Assembly (NCBI RefSeq): GCF_038023995.1
Contig: NZ_CP150660.1
Location: 56,001-120,000, forward strand
DNA length: 64,000 nucleotides
From: Polaribacter atrinae
GTDB taxonomy: Bacteria; Bacteroidota; Bacteroidia; Flavobacteriales; Flavobacteriaceae
Reading direction: 5' to 3'
The notes below the pieces were generated by a model. It saw only the letters and a list, made by a program, of their open reading frames with translations. It had not been told where the DNA came from and ran no database searches. This document shows, piece by piece, positions 56,307-64,000 of the stretch; positions within the stretch are counted from its first letter, which is position 1, and every line of letters starts with the position of its first letter. Made by a program: the position numbers and the translations under genes.

Positions 56307-57341
56307 ATGTACAAATCTGTTGTAAGACCAATTTTCTTTTTATTCGATCCTGAAAAAATTCATTATTTTACCTTCTCTTTGGTTAAAACCCTTTGTAAAA
56401 TTCCTTTTGTTTCTTCAATATTCAAAAGCTTGTATGTGTTTGAAGACAAGCGTTTAGAAAAAACTTTATTCGGAATTACTTTTAAAAATCCTGTTGGTTT
56501 AGCTGCTGGTTTTGATAAAAATGCTGTTTTATATAACGAATTGGCTAATTTTGGTTTCGGTTTTATAGAAATAGGAACCGTAACCCCAAAAGGACAAGTT
56601 GGTAACCCTAAAAAAAGATTATTTCGTTTAAAAGACGATCAAGGAATTATAAACAGAATGGGTTTTAATAATGACGGAATGGAAGCTGCCATTAAAAACC
56701 TTAAAAAGAATAAAGGACAAGTTGTTATTGGTGGTAACATTGGTAAAAATACAACAACTACTCCAGAAAACTATACAGAAGATTATTGTGAGGTTTTTAA
56801 AGAATTGCATCCTTATGTAGATTATTTTGTACTAAATGTAAGTTGCCCAAATGTTGGTAGTCATGCAAAACTGAATGACAAAGATTATTTATTAGAATTG
56901 ATTTCTGCTTGTCAGGAATTGAATAATAAAGAAAAAATACAAAAACCAATTTTACTTAAAATTGCTCCGGATTTAAATAATAATCAGTTAGATGAAATTA
57001 TAGAATTGGTAAGCGAAACAAAGATTGATGGTGTAATTGCTTCTAATACTTCTACAAATAGAGATAACTTAAAAGTTTCTAAAGAACGTTTGGCAGAAAT
57101 AGGGAATGGTGGTGTAAGTGGTCAGCCTGTAAAAAAACAAAGTACTGCTGTTATTAAATATTTAGCAGATACTTCAAAAAAATCTTTTCCTATTATTGGC
57201 GTAGGAGGAATTCATTCAGAAAAAGATGCTTTAGAAAAGTTAAATGCAGGAGCAGACTTGGTACAAGTATATACAGGTTTTATTTACGAAGGTCCTAGTT
57301 TAGTAAAACGAATTAACAAAGCCATTTTAAAACAACTTTAG
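56307..57341 (+). CDS. pyrD: Dihydroorotate dehydrogenase (quinone), class 2
   Basis: Oxidises dihydroorotate to orotate in pyrimidine synthesis, with electrons going to the quinone pool. 344 residues; the N-terminal helical pair ([21 protein letters not shown]) that binds the membrane marks class 2. FMN and substrate sites: [41 protein letters not shown], the catalytic Ser in [20 protein letters not shown] and [16 protein letters not shown]. Standard length, intact. Confidence 0.97.
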   Translation: MYKSVVRPIFFLFDPEKIHYFTFSLVKTLCKIPFVSSIFKSLYVFEDKRLEKTLFGITFKNPVGLAAGFDKNAVLYNELANFGFGFIEIGTVTPKGQVGNPKKRLFRLKDDQGIINRMGFNNDGMEAAIKNLKKNKGQVVIGGNIGKNTTTTPENYTEDYCEVFKELHPYVDYFVLNVSCPNVGSHAKLNDKDYLLELISACQELNNKEKIQKPILLKIAPDLNNNQLDEIIELVSETKIDGVIASNTSTNRDNLKVSKERLAEIGNGGVSGQPVKKQSTAVIKYLADTSKKSFPIIGVGGIHSEKDALEKLNAGADLVQVYTGFIYEGPSLVKRINKAILKQL

Positions 57342-57438
57342 GTTTTATAATTTATAGATATTCCAAAGTCTACAAGAATTTCTGAAAACAACTTTAAATA
57401 AACTTATTTCAGAGGGGTTTTTCAATGATTAAAAATAT

Positions 57439-58053
57439 ATGATAGAAATTTTAATTTCTTTTGCAATAGCAACGTCTATTTTATCGATTTCTCCAGGTCC
57501 TGATAATATTTTTGTACTTACACAAAGTATTGTTAATGGAACAAAATATGGGTTGGCTACAGTTATTGGTTTAATGTCTGGTTGTTTGGTGCATACTTCC
57601 TTAGTTGCTTTTGGCGTTTCTGCAATCATAAAAGAAAATGAAAATCTTTTTTTTGTGATCAAATTAATAGGAGCAAGTTATTTAATCTTTTTAGCGTACA
57701 AAGTCTTTAAAAGTGATGCGAAAATTGTCTTATCTAATGATGGTGTTAAAAAAGAGTCAATCGTAGCACTTTTTAAAAAAGGGTTTATCATGAATGTCTT
57801 AAACCCAAAAGTGGCTTTATTCTTTTTAGCATTTTTTCCTCAGTTTTTGTTTTCTAATACAATCTCAACAGTTATTCAATTTTATACTTTAGGTGGAATC
57901 TTTATTTTAGTTTCCTTTTTAGTTTTTGGAATGATTGCTGTTCTTGCAGGCAGTATTTCTAATTACCTAAAAGAACATGCTAAAATAGGTGTGTATTTAA
58001 AATGGGGACAAATAATAGTATTTGTCTTTATTGCAATTATGATTCTGTTGTAA
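57439..58053 (+). CDS. LysE/RhtB-family amino-acid exporter
   Basis: 204 residues with about six hydrophobic segments. The family signature SPGPDNIFVLTQSIVNGTKYG lies in the first 40 residues, and KLIGASYLIFLAYKVFKS and FKKGFIMNVLNPKVALFFLAFFP follow. Exports amino acids or similar small solutes across the inner membrane; substrate unknown. About 100 bases after pyrD, with a possible weak hairpin (TCTGAAA/TTTCAGA, 57381-57413) between, so probably a separate unit. Confidence 0.92.
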   Translation: MIEILISFAIATSILSISPGPDNIFVLTQSIVNGTKYGLATVIGLMSGCLVHTSLVAFGVSAIIKENENLFFVIKLIGASYLIFLAYKVFKSDAKIVLSNDGVKKESIVALFKKGFIMNVLNPKVALFFLAFFPQFLFSNTISTVIQFYTLGGIFILVSFLVFGMIAVLAGSISNYLKEHAKIGVYLKWGQIIVFVFIAIMILL

Positions 58054-58388
58054 GTACTTGTTTTATATCTTTATAAAACTCTGTCAATTCAAGAATTTTT
58101 ACAACTTAGATGCGTAAAATTGTATGGATAGAATATTTTTGGGTTCCTTAAAATTACCAGAACTACTAGTTCATATTGCTTTTTTACTTACAAATTACCT
58201 AAAACCTACCTATAGGTAATTAGTAGTTCGGTCTTTGTGAATATAACCAATCATAATTTTTATAGATTCATACTTTTTATCAATAATATAAAAGAGGATA
58301 ACTCTACTGAAATAGATAAAATGTTAAAGTATTAAAAGAGTAATTACCTGAATAAGTATATTTGTTTGATAACCAAATTAAAACATAA
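58054..58388. other. Intergenic region with nested inverted repeats and a possible gene remnant
   Basis: GAACTACTA (58160-58168) pairs with TAGTAGTTC (58221-58229), enclosing ATTACCT/AGGTAAT (58194-58200 with 58214-58220). On the minus strand a short open stretch (reading FYIIDKKYESIKIMIGYIH, then a stop near 58214) looks coding, but I cannot assign a family. A TATATTTG box at 58357-58364 is a plausible promoter for the next gene. Confidence 0.4.
58357..58364 (+). promoter_or_regulatory. Putative -7 box (TATATTTG) for the second M14 peptidase
   Basis: TATATTTG matches TAnnTTTG and lies 24 bases before the ATG at 58389. Confidence 0.5.
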
Positions 58389-60875
58389 ATGAAAAAAGTA
58401 CTACTCTTATTTATGTTGTCTACATTTTCTATAGTTGGGCAGCAAATAGACTTATCTTATTATTTACCAAAAGGAAATTACAATGAAAAAATACCAACAC
58501 CTAAAAGTGTTTTAGGGTATGAAGTAGGTGAGTGGCATGTTACGCACGATAAATTGGTAGAGTATATGAAAGCTTTGGCGGTTTCTTCAGATAGAATTTC
58601 TATAGAAAATAGAGGAACTACATTTGAAGGTAGACCTTTATTGTTGCTAACAATTACATCACCAGAAAATCATAAGAACTTAGAAAGTATCAGAAAAAGA
58701 CATATTGAAGCTACTAATAATGATGCGGTAGATATTACAAAAAATCCTATTGTTGTTTATCAAGGATTTTCCATTCATGGTAATGAGGCAAGTGGTTCTA
58801 ATGCAGCATTGGCGGTTGCGTATTATTTAGCTGCTGCTGATAATATTGATGATGTTTTAAATAATACCGTTATCCTTTTCGATCCTTCTCTTAATCCAGA
58901 TGGTTTACAGCGTTTTGCATATTGGGCAAATACCAACAAAAGTAAAAACATTAATCCAGATCCTAATGATAGAGAATATACAGAGGTTTGGCCACGAGGA
59001 AGAACCAATCATTATCAGTTTGATATGAATAGAGATTGGTTGCCTGTACAGTTACCAGAAAGTAAAGTTAGAATTGCAAGTTTTCATAAATGGTTACCAA
59101 ATATTTTAACAGATCATCACGAAATGGGGAGTAACTCTAGTTTCTTCTTTCAACCAGGAATTCCTTCTAGAACAAATCCGTTAACACCACAAATGAATCA
59201 GGATTTAACGAAAGAAATAGGATCTTATCATGCAAAAGCATTTGATAAATTAGGTTCTATGTATTTTTCAGAAGAAAGTTACGATGATTTTTATTACGGT
59301 AAAGGTTCTACATTTCCAGATATTAACGGAAGTATAGGTATTCTGTTTGAGCAAGCAAGTTCTAGAGGACACGCTCAAGAAACAGAAAACGGAATTTTAA
59401 CGTTCCCTTTTACAATAAGAAATCAGTTTACGGCAGCTTTATCTACTTTAGAAGCCGCTAAAAATATGCGTGTAAAAATATTACAATACCAACAAGATTT
59501 TTACAAAGAGTCTAGAAATACAGGTTTTAAAAAAGCTATTGTTTTTGGTGATGAAAAAGATGGCGCAAAAAGCTATCAATTAGCAGAAGTGTTAAAGCGT
59601 CATCAAATTAAAATACATGAAGTAAAAGATGATTTTACGCAAAATGGCAAAAACTTTAAAAAAGGATATAGTTATGTAGTACCAATGAATCAGAAAAACC
59701 AACGTTTGGTAAAAGCAATGTTCGATATAAGAACAACCTTTAAAGACAGTTTGTTTTATGATGTTTCTGCTTGGACTTTTAACCATGCTTTTGGTGTAGA
59801 TTATGCAGAAAATATATCGCTTGCAAAAGCAGGAAAAGAAATTACTGAATTAAAAATGAATACAGGTATTGTTTCTTTTAAAAGTGATTATGGTTATTTA
59901 ATGCCTTGGAATGAATATTATACACCTAAAGCTTTAAATGCAATTTTACAAAAAGGTTTACGTGCAAAAGTAGCTATGAAAAATTTTATAAATGGCGATA
60001 CTTCTTACGATTATGGAACTGTTTTTATTCCCGTTCAAAATCAAGAATTAAATGCTGATGAAATGTATCAGTTTTTAGAAAAAATAGCAATAGAAAGTCA
60101 TGTTAAAATTGCAGGAGTTACTACAGGTTTAAATGAAGGAATAGATTTAGGATCTAGAAGTTTTAGTGCTATTAAAAAGCCAAAAGTAGCTATGCTAGTG
60201 GGAGACGGAATTACGGGTAATGATTCTGGAGAAATTTGGCATTTATTCGATCAACGTTTCGATATGCATTTAACTCGTTTAGATATGAATTATTTTACAA
60301 GAGTAGATCTTAATAAATACACACATATTATTATTCCGAGTAGTCGTTTAGAAAAGGATGCAATAGAAAAATTAAAAACTTGGACTACTAATGGGGGTAT
60401 TATTATTGGTTATAAAAACACAGTTAAATGGTTGGCAAGTAATAAATTTATAACGATAGATTTTGATAAAACTAAAATGGATACTATTAATGATATTTCT
60501 TTTGAAAATCGTTCTTTAAAATCTGGAGCACAAGTTATTGGTGGTGCTATCTTTAAAGCAAAAGTAGATCGTTCTCATCCAATTAATTTTGGATATAAAA
60601 ATGATGAAATTGCATTGTTTAGAAAAACAACCTTGTTTATGAAACCAGATAAAAAGAGTTATAATAATCCTATTCAGTATACAGCCAACCCATTATTAAG
60701 TGGGTATATTTCTAAAGAGAACGCCAAAGTAATTAAAAACACAGTTCCTTTTAAAGTACAAAGATTAGGTAGAGGTAGCGTTATTGTTTTTACAGACAAT
60801 ACAAATTTTAGAGGTTTTTGGTTTGGAACCAATAAATTATTAATGAACACAATTTTCTTTGGAGATAAAATGTAA
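58389..60875 (+). CDS. Secreted M14-family zinc carboxypeptidase-like protein (second copy)
   Basis: 828 residues, same architecture and length as the protein at 13542-16019. Signal peptide (KKVLLLFMLSTFSIVGQ), zinc site FSIHGNEASGSNAA near residue 135, LNPDGLQRFAYWAN, RGRTNHYQFDMNRDWLPVQ and the third-ligand region LTDHHEMGSNSSFFF; a C-terminal GATase/ThuA-like half (YTHIIIPSSRLEKDAIEKLK). The two paralogues differ throughout, so the duplication is old or they were acquired separately. Exported peptidase; substrate unknown. Confidence 0.9.
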   Translation: MKKVLLLFMLSTFSIVGQQIDLSYYLPKGNYNEKIPTPKSVLGYEVGEWHVTHDKLVEYMKALAVSSDRISIENRGTTFEGRPLLLLTITSPENHKNLESIRKRHIEATNNDAVDITKNPIVVYQGFSIHGNEASGSNAALAVAYYLAAADNIDDVLNNTVILFDPSLNPDGLQRFAYWANTNKSKNINPDPNDREYTEVWPRGRTNHYQFDMNRDWLPVQLPESKVRIASFHKWLPNILTDHHEMGSNSSFFFQPGIPSRTNPLTPQMNQDLTKEIGSYHAKAFDKLGSMYFSEESYDDFYYGKGSTFPDINGSIGILFEQASSRGHAQETENGILTFPFTIRNQFTAALSTLEAAKNMRVKILQYQQDFYKESRNTGFKKAIVFGDEKDGAKSYQLAEVLKRHQIKIHEVKDDFTQNGKNFKKGYSYVVPMNQKNQRLVKAMFDIRTTFKDSLFYDVSAWTFNHAFGVDYAENISLAKAGKEITELKMNTGIVSFKSDYGYLMPWNEYYTPKALNAILQKGLRAKVAMKNFINGDTSYDYGTVFIPVQNQELNADEMYQFLEKIAIESHVKIAGVTTGLNEGIDLGSRSFSAIKKPKVAMLVGDGITGNDSGEIWHLFDQRFDMHLTRLDMNYFTRVDLNKYTHIIIPSSRLEKDAIEKLKTWTTNGGIIIGYKNTVKWLASNKFITIDFDKTKMDTINDISFENRSLKSGAQVIGGAIFKAKVDRSHPINFGYKNDEIALFRKTTLFMKPDKKSYNNPIQYTANPLLSGYISKENAKVIKNTVPFKVQRLGRGSVIVFTDNTNFRGFWFGTNKLLMNTIFFGDKM

Positions 60876-60902
60876 CGTTTATTTACCAAGAATATAGCAT
60901 CA

Positions 60903-60937
60903 AAATCGCAATGTTTAATTAATAAACTTTGCGATTT
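60903..60937 (+). terminator. Intrinsic terminator after the second M14 gene
   Basis: AAATCGCAATGTTTA (60903-60917) pairs with 60923-60937 with one mismatch, followed by T-rich sequence. Confidence 0.85.
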
Positions 60938-61133
60938 TTTTTATTTAATAGTTTCTTAATTGTAACAAATAGAATACTTAAACGGCTTATTTATGTTACC
61001 AACTAAATATATAAATGAGTTTTTTTTATTAATAAGTAGTTTTTTTAGCTTTCAAAAAAACATTAATTTCAATTATAGCTCCTATTATCATATCAACTTT
61101 AAAAAATATTCAAATGTAATTTCGTCTTTTATA

Positions 61134-61601
61134 TTATTTTTTCTTCATGCCTAATTTCTGAATTACCCATAATGGGCCTATCAATAAAAACTCTAAATCT
61201 TTTAAAAAAGATGGTTTTGCTCCTTCTACTTTATGTCCGTAAAACTGACCAATCCAAGCTAAAACAAAAATAGTAATAGATGCATAGAGTAAGCTTACTT
61301 GGTTACCTAACCAAAAATTAGCAAGAATAGCTATTAAAATGATAAAGAGCATTTCAATAAAATACCAAAACCCTAAACGTAAATAAAAAACAGAAATTAC
61401 AAGACCAACAATTACAGCCCAATTTTCTATCAAAGGATTAGAAAGCACAAAAGTATTTTCTAAAAATGTAGTTGGTATGCTCATGAGTAAACCAATAACA
61501 CTAAAAAATATAAGGGGAACACAAACGTAATGAATGGCTTGGTTTGTCTCATTTTGATGACTTACAGCGTATTCGTCAAAATATTCTTTGGCAGTTTTCA
61601 T
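61134..61601 (-). CDS. Mpo1-like protein (DUF962)
   Basis: 155 residues with about four hydrophobic segments. Family marks: EYAVSHQNETNQAIHYVCVPLI, containing the His residue of the NxxxHxxGxP-like region, and WIGQFYGHKVEGAKPSFLKD with the second conserved His, ending in FLLIGPLWVIQK. The yeast relative Mpo1 is an Fe(II) dioxygenase in 2-hydroxy fatty acid alpha-oxidation; the bacterial role is untested. Convergent with the M14 gene and separated by about 200 bases without a gene. Confidence 0.88.
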   Translation of the reverse strand: MKTAKEYFDEYAVSHQNETNQAIHYVCVPLIFFSVIGLLMSIPTTFLENTFVLSNPLIENWAVIVGLVISVFYLRLGFWYFIEMLFIILIAILANFWLGNQVSLLYASITIFVLAWIGQFYGHKVEGAKPSFLKDLEFLLIGPLWVIQKLGMKKK

Positions 61602-61802
61602 AAAATTGATATTAAAAATTTACAAGATAACTATTTTTTATAAAAAAGAATTGCTATTATTTCCAACCATTTATTATCATTAACTCTTCTATATGTATAA
61701 AAAGATGTTTACTATGACCAAGCATAAATACATATATTCTCTTTTAAATGAACTTCATTATTCCTAGAAGGATGAATAAAAGTTTTTCTAATTCAGTACC
61801 CG

Positions 61803-62045
61803 TTAATTTTCATAAAATAAATAACCATATCTAGAGAGTAAGGCCTTTAAAGCATCAATAGATAAAAAAATAGGAGCATATTTAGATTCGTTCAATTTAG
61901 CCAAATAATCTTCATAAGCCTTTATTACTGGTTTATCTTTTGTCAATCCCCATTTAAAACATAAATAAGAATTATAGTGACTATCATAACAATGGTGTAC
62001 AAGCTGTCTAATTATCCAAACATCTTTTCTATACGGAGTATCTAA
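61803..62045 (-). pseudogene. Remnant of a BstA/YfiT-type (DinB-fold) bacillithiol transferase
   Basis: Minus-strand frame of 80 codons, open from a TAG at 62046-62048 to TAA at 61803. It reads LDTPYRKDVWIIRQLVHHCYDSH and continues with KWGLTKDKPVIKAYEDYLAKL and YAPIFLSIDALKALLSRYGY. These match the YfiT/BstA pattern ([32 protein letters not shown]...LH.RW). The first part of the protein and the C-terminal NHH..H metal region are missing, and no start codon is available. BstA enzymes attach bacillithiol to toxic electrophiles. Clearly a relic. Confidence 0.75.
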
Positions 62046-62149
62046 CTATATATAATACAGTTGTTTGGTTTTTGTAGGCGTTTTTTTTAAAGTTGATAAT
62101 TGTATGAATACTATCTTTTTTAAAAATCAAATCAACATTAAAAAAACAA

Positions 62150-62644
62150 TTAAGCTTTATAATTATCAATTAAATCTTGTATAACTTCAGCAGTAAGTTC
62201 ATAGCCCTTTAATTGTGGCCAACCTTCCCAAACAACAATTCCATCAGGATCTATAATAATACAATGTGGAATCCCCTTAATCTCTAACTTTCTATTAAGT
62301 CTAGCTCTTCTATCAATTGCACTATAATATTCAATTTCAGCTTTTTTAAAACGTTTAATTTTAGCTTTAGACTCGTTGCTAAGAGCAATAACAACCAAAT
62401 CTTTGGTAAATTTTTTATGAAAAGCATTCATTTCAGGTATCCCTTTAATACAAGGTCCACACCAAGTAGCCCAAAAATCTACTAATATAAATTTCCCATC
62501 CGTTTTAGGTGCATCTGTCAACCAAGAACCCACAACTAATTCAGGTGCTTTTTTATTTAAAAACGATTTTGCCCACATTTTCTTATTTTGACTATAAGAA
62601 GTCATAACAAAAAGACCAATACAAACTAAGATAATTTTTTTCAT
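62150..62644 (-). CDS. TlpA-family thioredoxin-like protein
   Basis: 164 residues with a signal peptide (KKIILVCIGLFVMTSYSQN) and a thioredoxin fold with active site WATWCGPCIKGIPEM near residue 60. GIPHCIIIDPDG near residue 125 holds the conserved cis-Pro. Expected to be periplasmic and reduce or shuffle disulfides, for example for cytochrome maturation. ATG at 62644; repeat D lies about 170 bases upstream. Confidence 0.9.
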   Translation of the reverse strand: MKKIILVCIGLFVMTSYSQNKKMWAKSFLNKKAPELVVGSWLTDAPKTDGKFILVDFWATWCGPCIKGIPEMNAFHKKFTKDLVVIALSNESKAKIKRFKKAEIEYYSAIDRRARLNRKLEIKGIPHCIIIDPDGIVVWEGWPQLKGYELTAEVIQDLIDNYKA

Positions 62645-62810
62645 TAGATAAATATAGTGGTTTTAAATCTCATTGTTTTAATAATTGTATCAAAAGCATC
62701 CTATATAACATTTATTGGTTTCCCTTGGGTGTTCCCTTTTTTTAGTTCGATTTAAAGAAAGTTAATGTCCTATATAATGATAAGTATTCAAAATAAAGAA
62801 ACTTTCAGAT

Positions 62811-62890
62811 AAAAAAGGTCGGGCTTTCCACTATATCTTTTGCTTCATACTTCACAAAAGGATGCCGTTTCTATCCCTAACACGAATTGT
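62811..62890 (-). repeat. Structured dispersed element, copy D
   Basis: Minus strand: GTGTTAGGGATAGAAACGGCATCC, hairpin CTTTTG/CAAAAG, GATATAGTGGAAAGCCCGACC followed by a U-rich run. The terminal AACGCCC block is absent and the outer pairing is lost, so this copy is degenerate or 3'-truncated. It lies upstream of the TlpA gene and beside the rRNA operon. Confidence 0.7.
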
Positions 62891-63146
62891 TATCCAAATA
62901 AAGTTCTTGATAAAGTAATTTTCAGACATACTATAAGAACTAATTTTTAAAAATTAAAAGAAAACCAACAAACAAACCTTACTGTATTGAATACTTTCTA
63001 TAACAAAACACCAAGAAATACTCCAGTCCATCAACAAGCGGATAAACCCTCCAAAAAATAGTCAAAAAATAGAGCTTATAAATCACTCAAAACAAGCTTA
63101 TTAAAAGCAAGTATAAAATTAAATTAAAATAAAGGTAAAAAAATAG

Positions 63147-63176
63147 TTGTTAGATTAAAAAGGTGTTGTAAGTTTG
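63147..63176 (+). promoter_or_regulatory. rRNA promoter P1 (TTG, 19 bp, TAAGTTTG)
   Basis: TTG 63147-63149 and TAAGTTTG 63169-63176 with a 19-base spacer, followed by CACCCGCTAAC. Matches the Bacteroidota -33/-7 consensus. First of three similar promoters ahead of 16S. Confidence 0.75.
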
Positions 63177-63303
63177 CACCCGCTAACAGCAATATAGGGT
63201 TGTTAGTTGAGTTCATTGAGGAGTTGTAAGTCGAGTGAAAGTTAAGGAGTTAAAACGATAAGTTTGTAAAAACGAGTCAAAAAAAACTTTAATTTTTATG
63301 AGG

Positions 63304-63331
63304 TTGGTTTGTAAAAAACGTTGTATGTTTG
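63304..63331 (+). promoter_or_regulatory. rRNA promoter P2 (TTG, 17 bp, TATGTTTG)
   Basis: TTG 63304-63306 and TATGTTTG 63324-63331, followed by CAGTCCGAA. Core GTTTGCA is shared with P1 and P3. Confidence 0.7.
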
Positions 63332-63404
63332 CAGTCCGAAATTTTCGGCAAAACGTTCATGCTTTTTACTAGCAAATTAAAATAGAAAAAAGTTTATTTT
63401 TTTA

Positions 63405-63434
63405 TTGTCAGATTAGAAATAGTTTGTATGTTTG
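63405..63434 (+). promoter_or_regulatory. rRNA promoter P3 (TTG, 19 bp, TATGTTTG)
   Basis: TTG 63405-63407 and TATGTTTG 63427-63434 with a 19-base spacer, followed by CAGCCGCTAAG, which closely repeats the sequence after P1. Nearest to 16S. Confidence 0.75.
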
Positions 63435-63497
63435 CAGCCGCTAAGAAATACAGCGAAAACGATCAGAGAAAATTTGGAATGACTATTGAAAAAGTCA

Positions 63498-63514
63498 GTT
63501 AGTTCGATTCTAAC
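63498..63514 (+). other. tRNA T-arm-like hairpin in the rRNA leader
   Basis: GTTAG-TTCGATT-CTAAC: a 5-bp stem with a 7-base TTCGATT loop, the geometry and sequence of a tRNA T-arm, followed by CTTTCTAC like an acceptor strand. No matching 5' acceptor strand or anticodon arm is found upstream, so it is not a full tRNA gene. Confidence 0.4.
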
Positions 63515-63684
63515 CTTTCTACAAAGTTTTATTTAGGGAGTAGCTTTAGGGTTACTAATTAATATTAAAACAAAGTTCATTGAAAATATTGAAATTGACA
63601 GCGTAATTAAAGAGTAGAATAACCATGTTTAGATTTATTTAAACAAATTCTTTTGAAACTTATTCATTATAATATTTACAATAT

Positions 63685-64000
63685 ACAATGAAGAGTTTGA
63701 TCCTGGCTCAGGATGAACGCTAGCGGCAGGCTTAACACATGCAAGTCGAGGGGTAACATTGTGCTTGCACAGATGACGACCGGCGCACGGGTGCGTAACG
63801 CGTATAGAACCTACCTTTTACTGAGGGATAGCCTTTAGAAATGAAGATTAATACCTCATAGTATTGAGACTTGGCATCGAGTTTTAATTAAAGATTTATT
63901 GGTAAAAGATGGCTATGCGTCCTATTAGTTAGATGGTAAGGTAACGGCTTACCATGACTTTGATAGGTAGGGGTCCTGAGAGGGAGATCCCCCACACTGG
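63685..64000 (+). rRNA. rrs: 16S ribosomal RNA, 5' end (cut by window edge)
   Basis: AGAGTTTGATCCTGGCTCAG, the universal 16S position 8-27 sequence, begins at 63692, so the mature 5' end is near 63685. GGATGAACGCTAGCGGCAGG and AACACATGCAAGTCGAGGG follow, which is typical of Flavobacteriia. The last bases (GGGAGATCCCCCACACTGG) are the helix 12 region near position 310; the rest of the gene lies outside the window. Confidence 0.98.

Larger units (their letters stand above)
62645..63684. other. 1-kb non-coding region: repeat D and the rRNA leader
   Basis: No protein gene is visible. From left: AT-rich sequence, structured element D (62811-62890), more AT-rich sequence, then a leader of about 500 bases with three -33/-7 promoters and a T-arm-like hairpin, leading to the 16S gene. 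Confidence 0.7.

Noticed and set aside
63259..63266. Fourth rRNA promoter (TAAGTTTG)
   Set aside because: The -7 box matches, but the nearest upstream TTG is more than 30 bases away, so I do not count it.
63465..63530. Complete tRNA gene in the rRNA leader
   Set aside because: Only a T-arm-like hairpin is present; no anticodon arm, D-arm or paired acceptor stem could be found.

Overview
The window looks like a chromosomal segment of a marine Flavobacteriaceae (Bacteroidota), probably close to Polaribacter. Support: strongly AT-rich DNA, Bacteroidota-type TAnnTTTG promoter boxes, SusC/SusD pairs, a type IX secretion sorting domain, bacillithiol synthesis (bshC), and the 5' end of a flavobacterial-looking 16S rRNA gene at the right edge. 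The genus is recognition from memory, not a search.

Layout. 1-13 kb: housekeeping genes (recG end, cysS, yidD, lgt, a Nudix hydrolase, an acyltransferase, rimO, a Dph6-like ATPase), an MFS exporter and a giant secreted repeat protein. 13-28.8 kb: M14 peptidase, bshC, rlmF, an AsmA-like protein, a LysM protein, lpd, argS, a YkgJ-type Fe/Zn cluster protein and a DUF255 thioredoxin-like lipoprotein. 29-50.3 kb: an accessory carbohydrate/phosphate region with two GH3 beta-glucosidases, an SMP-30 lactonase, a di-haem peroxidase, a purple-acid-phosphatase-like enzyme, an ECF sigma/anti-sigma pair and two convergent SusCD pairs. 50.8-62.6 kb: a CBS-domain PLP enzyme, a LolC/FtsX-type permease, namZ, pyrD, a LysE exporter, a second M14 peptidase, an Mpo1-like protein and a TlpA thioredoxin. 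62.6-64 kb: a leader with three well-formed tandem promoters feeding the 16S gene.

How it fits together. The sigma/FecR/SusC(STN)/SusD block is a classic trans-envelope sensing and uptake unit; with two GH3 enzymes and a lactonase it suggests beta-glucoside or beta-glucan use. The locus is visibly damaged. One GH3, one SusC, a TPR protein and the anti-sigma factor each carry one in-frame stop or a 1-nt shift, the second SusC lacks its N-terminal third, and outside the locus a T9SS protein, an outer-membrane protein and a BstA/YfiT-type bacillithiol transferase are also broken.

The most novel signal is non-coding: five copies of an intergenic element of about 75-95 nt, with conserved flanking blocks, an outer GCGTT/AACGC pairing in most copies, and a central hairpin whose sequence changes completely while base pairing is kept.
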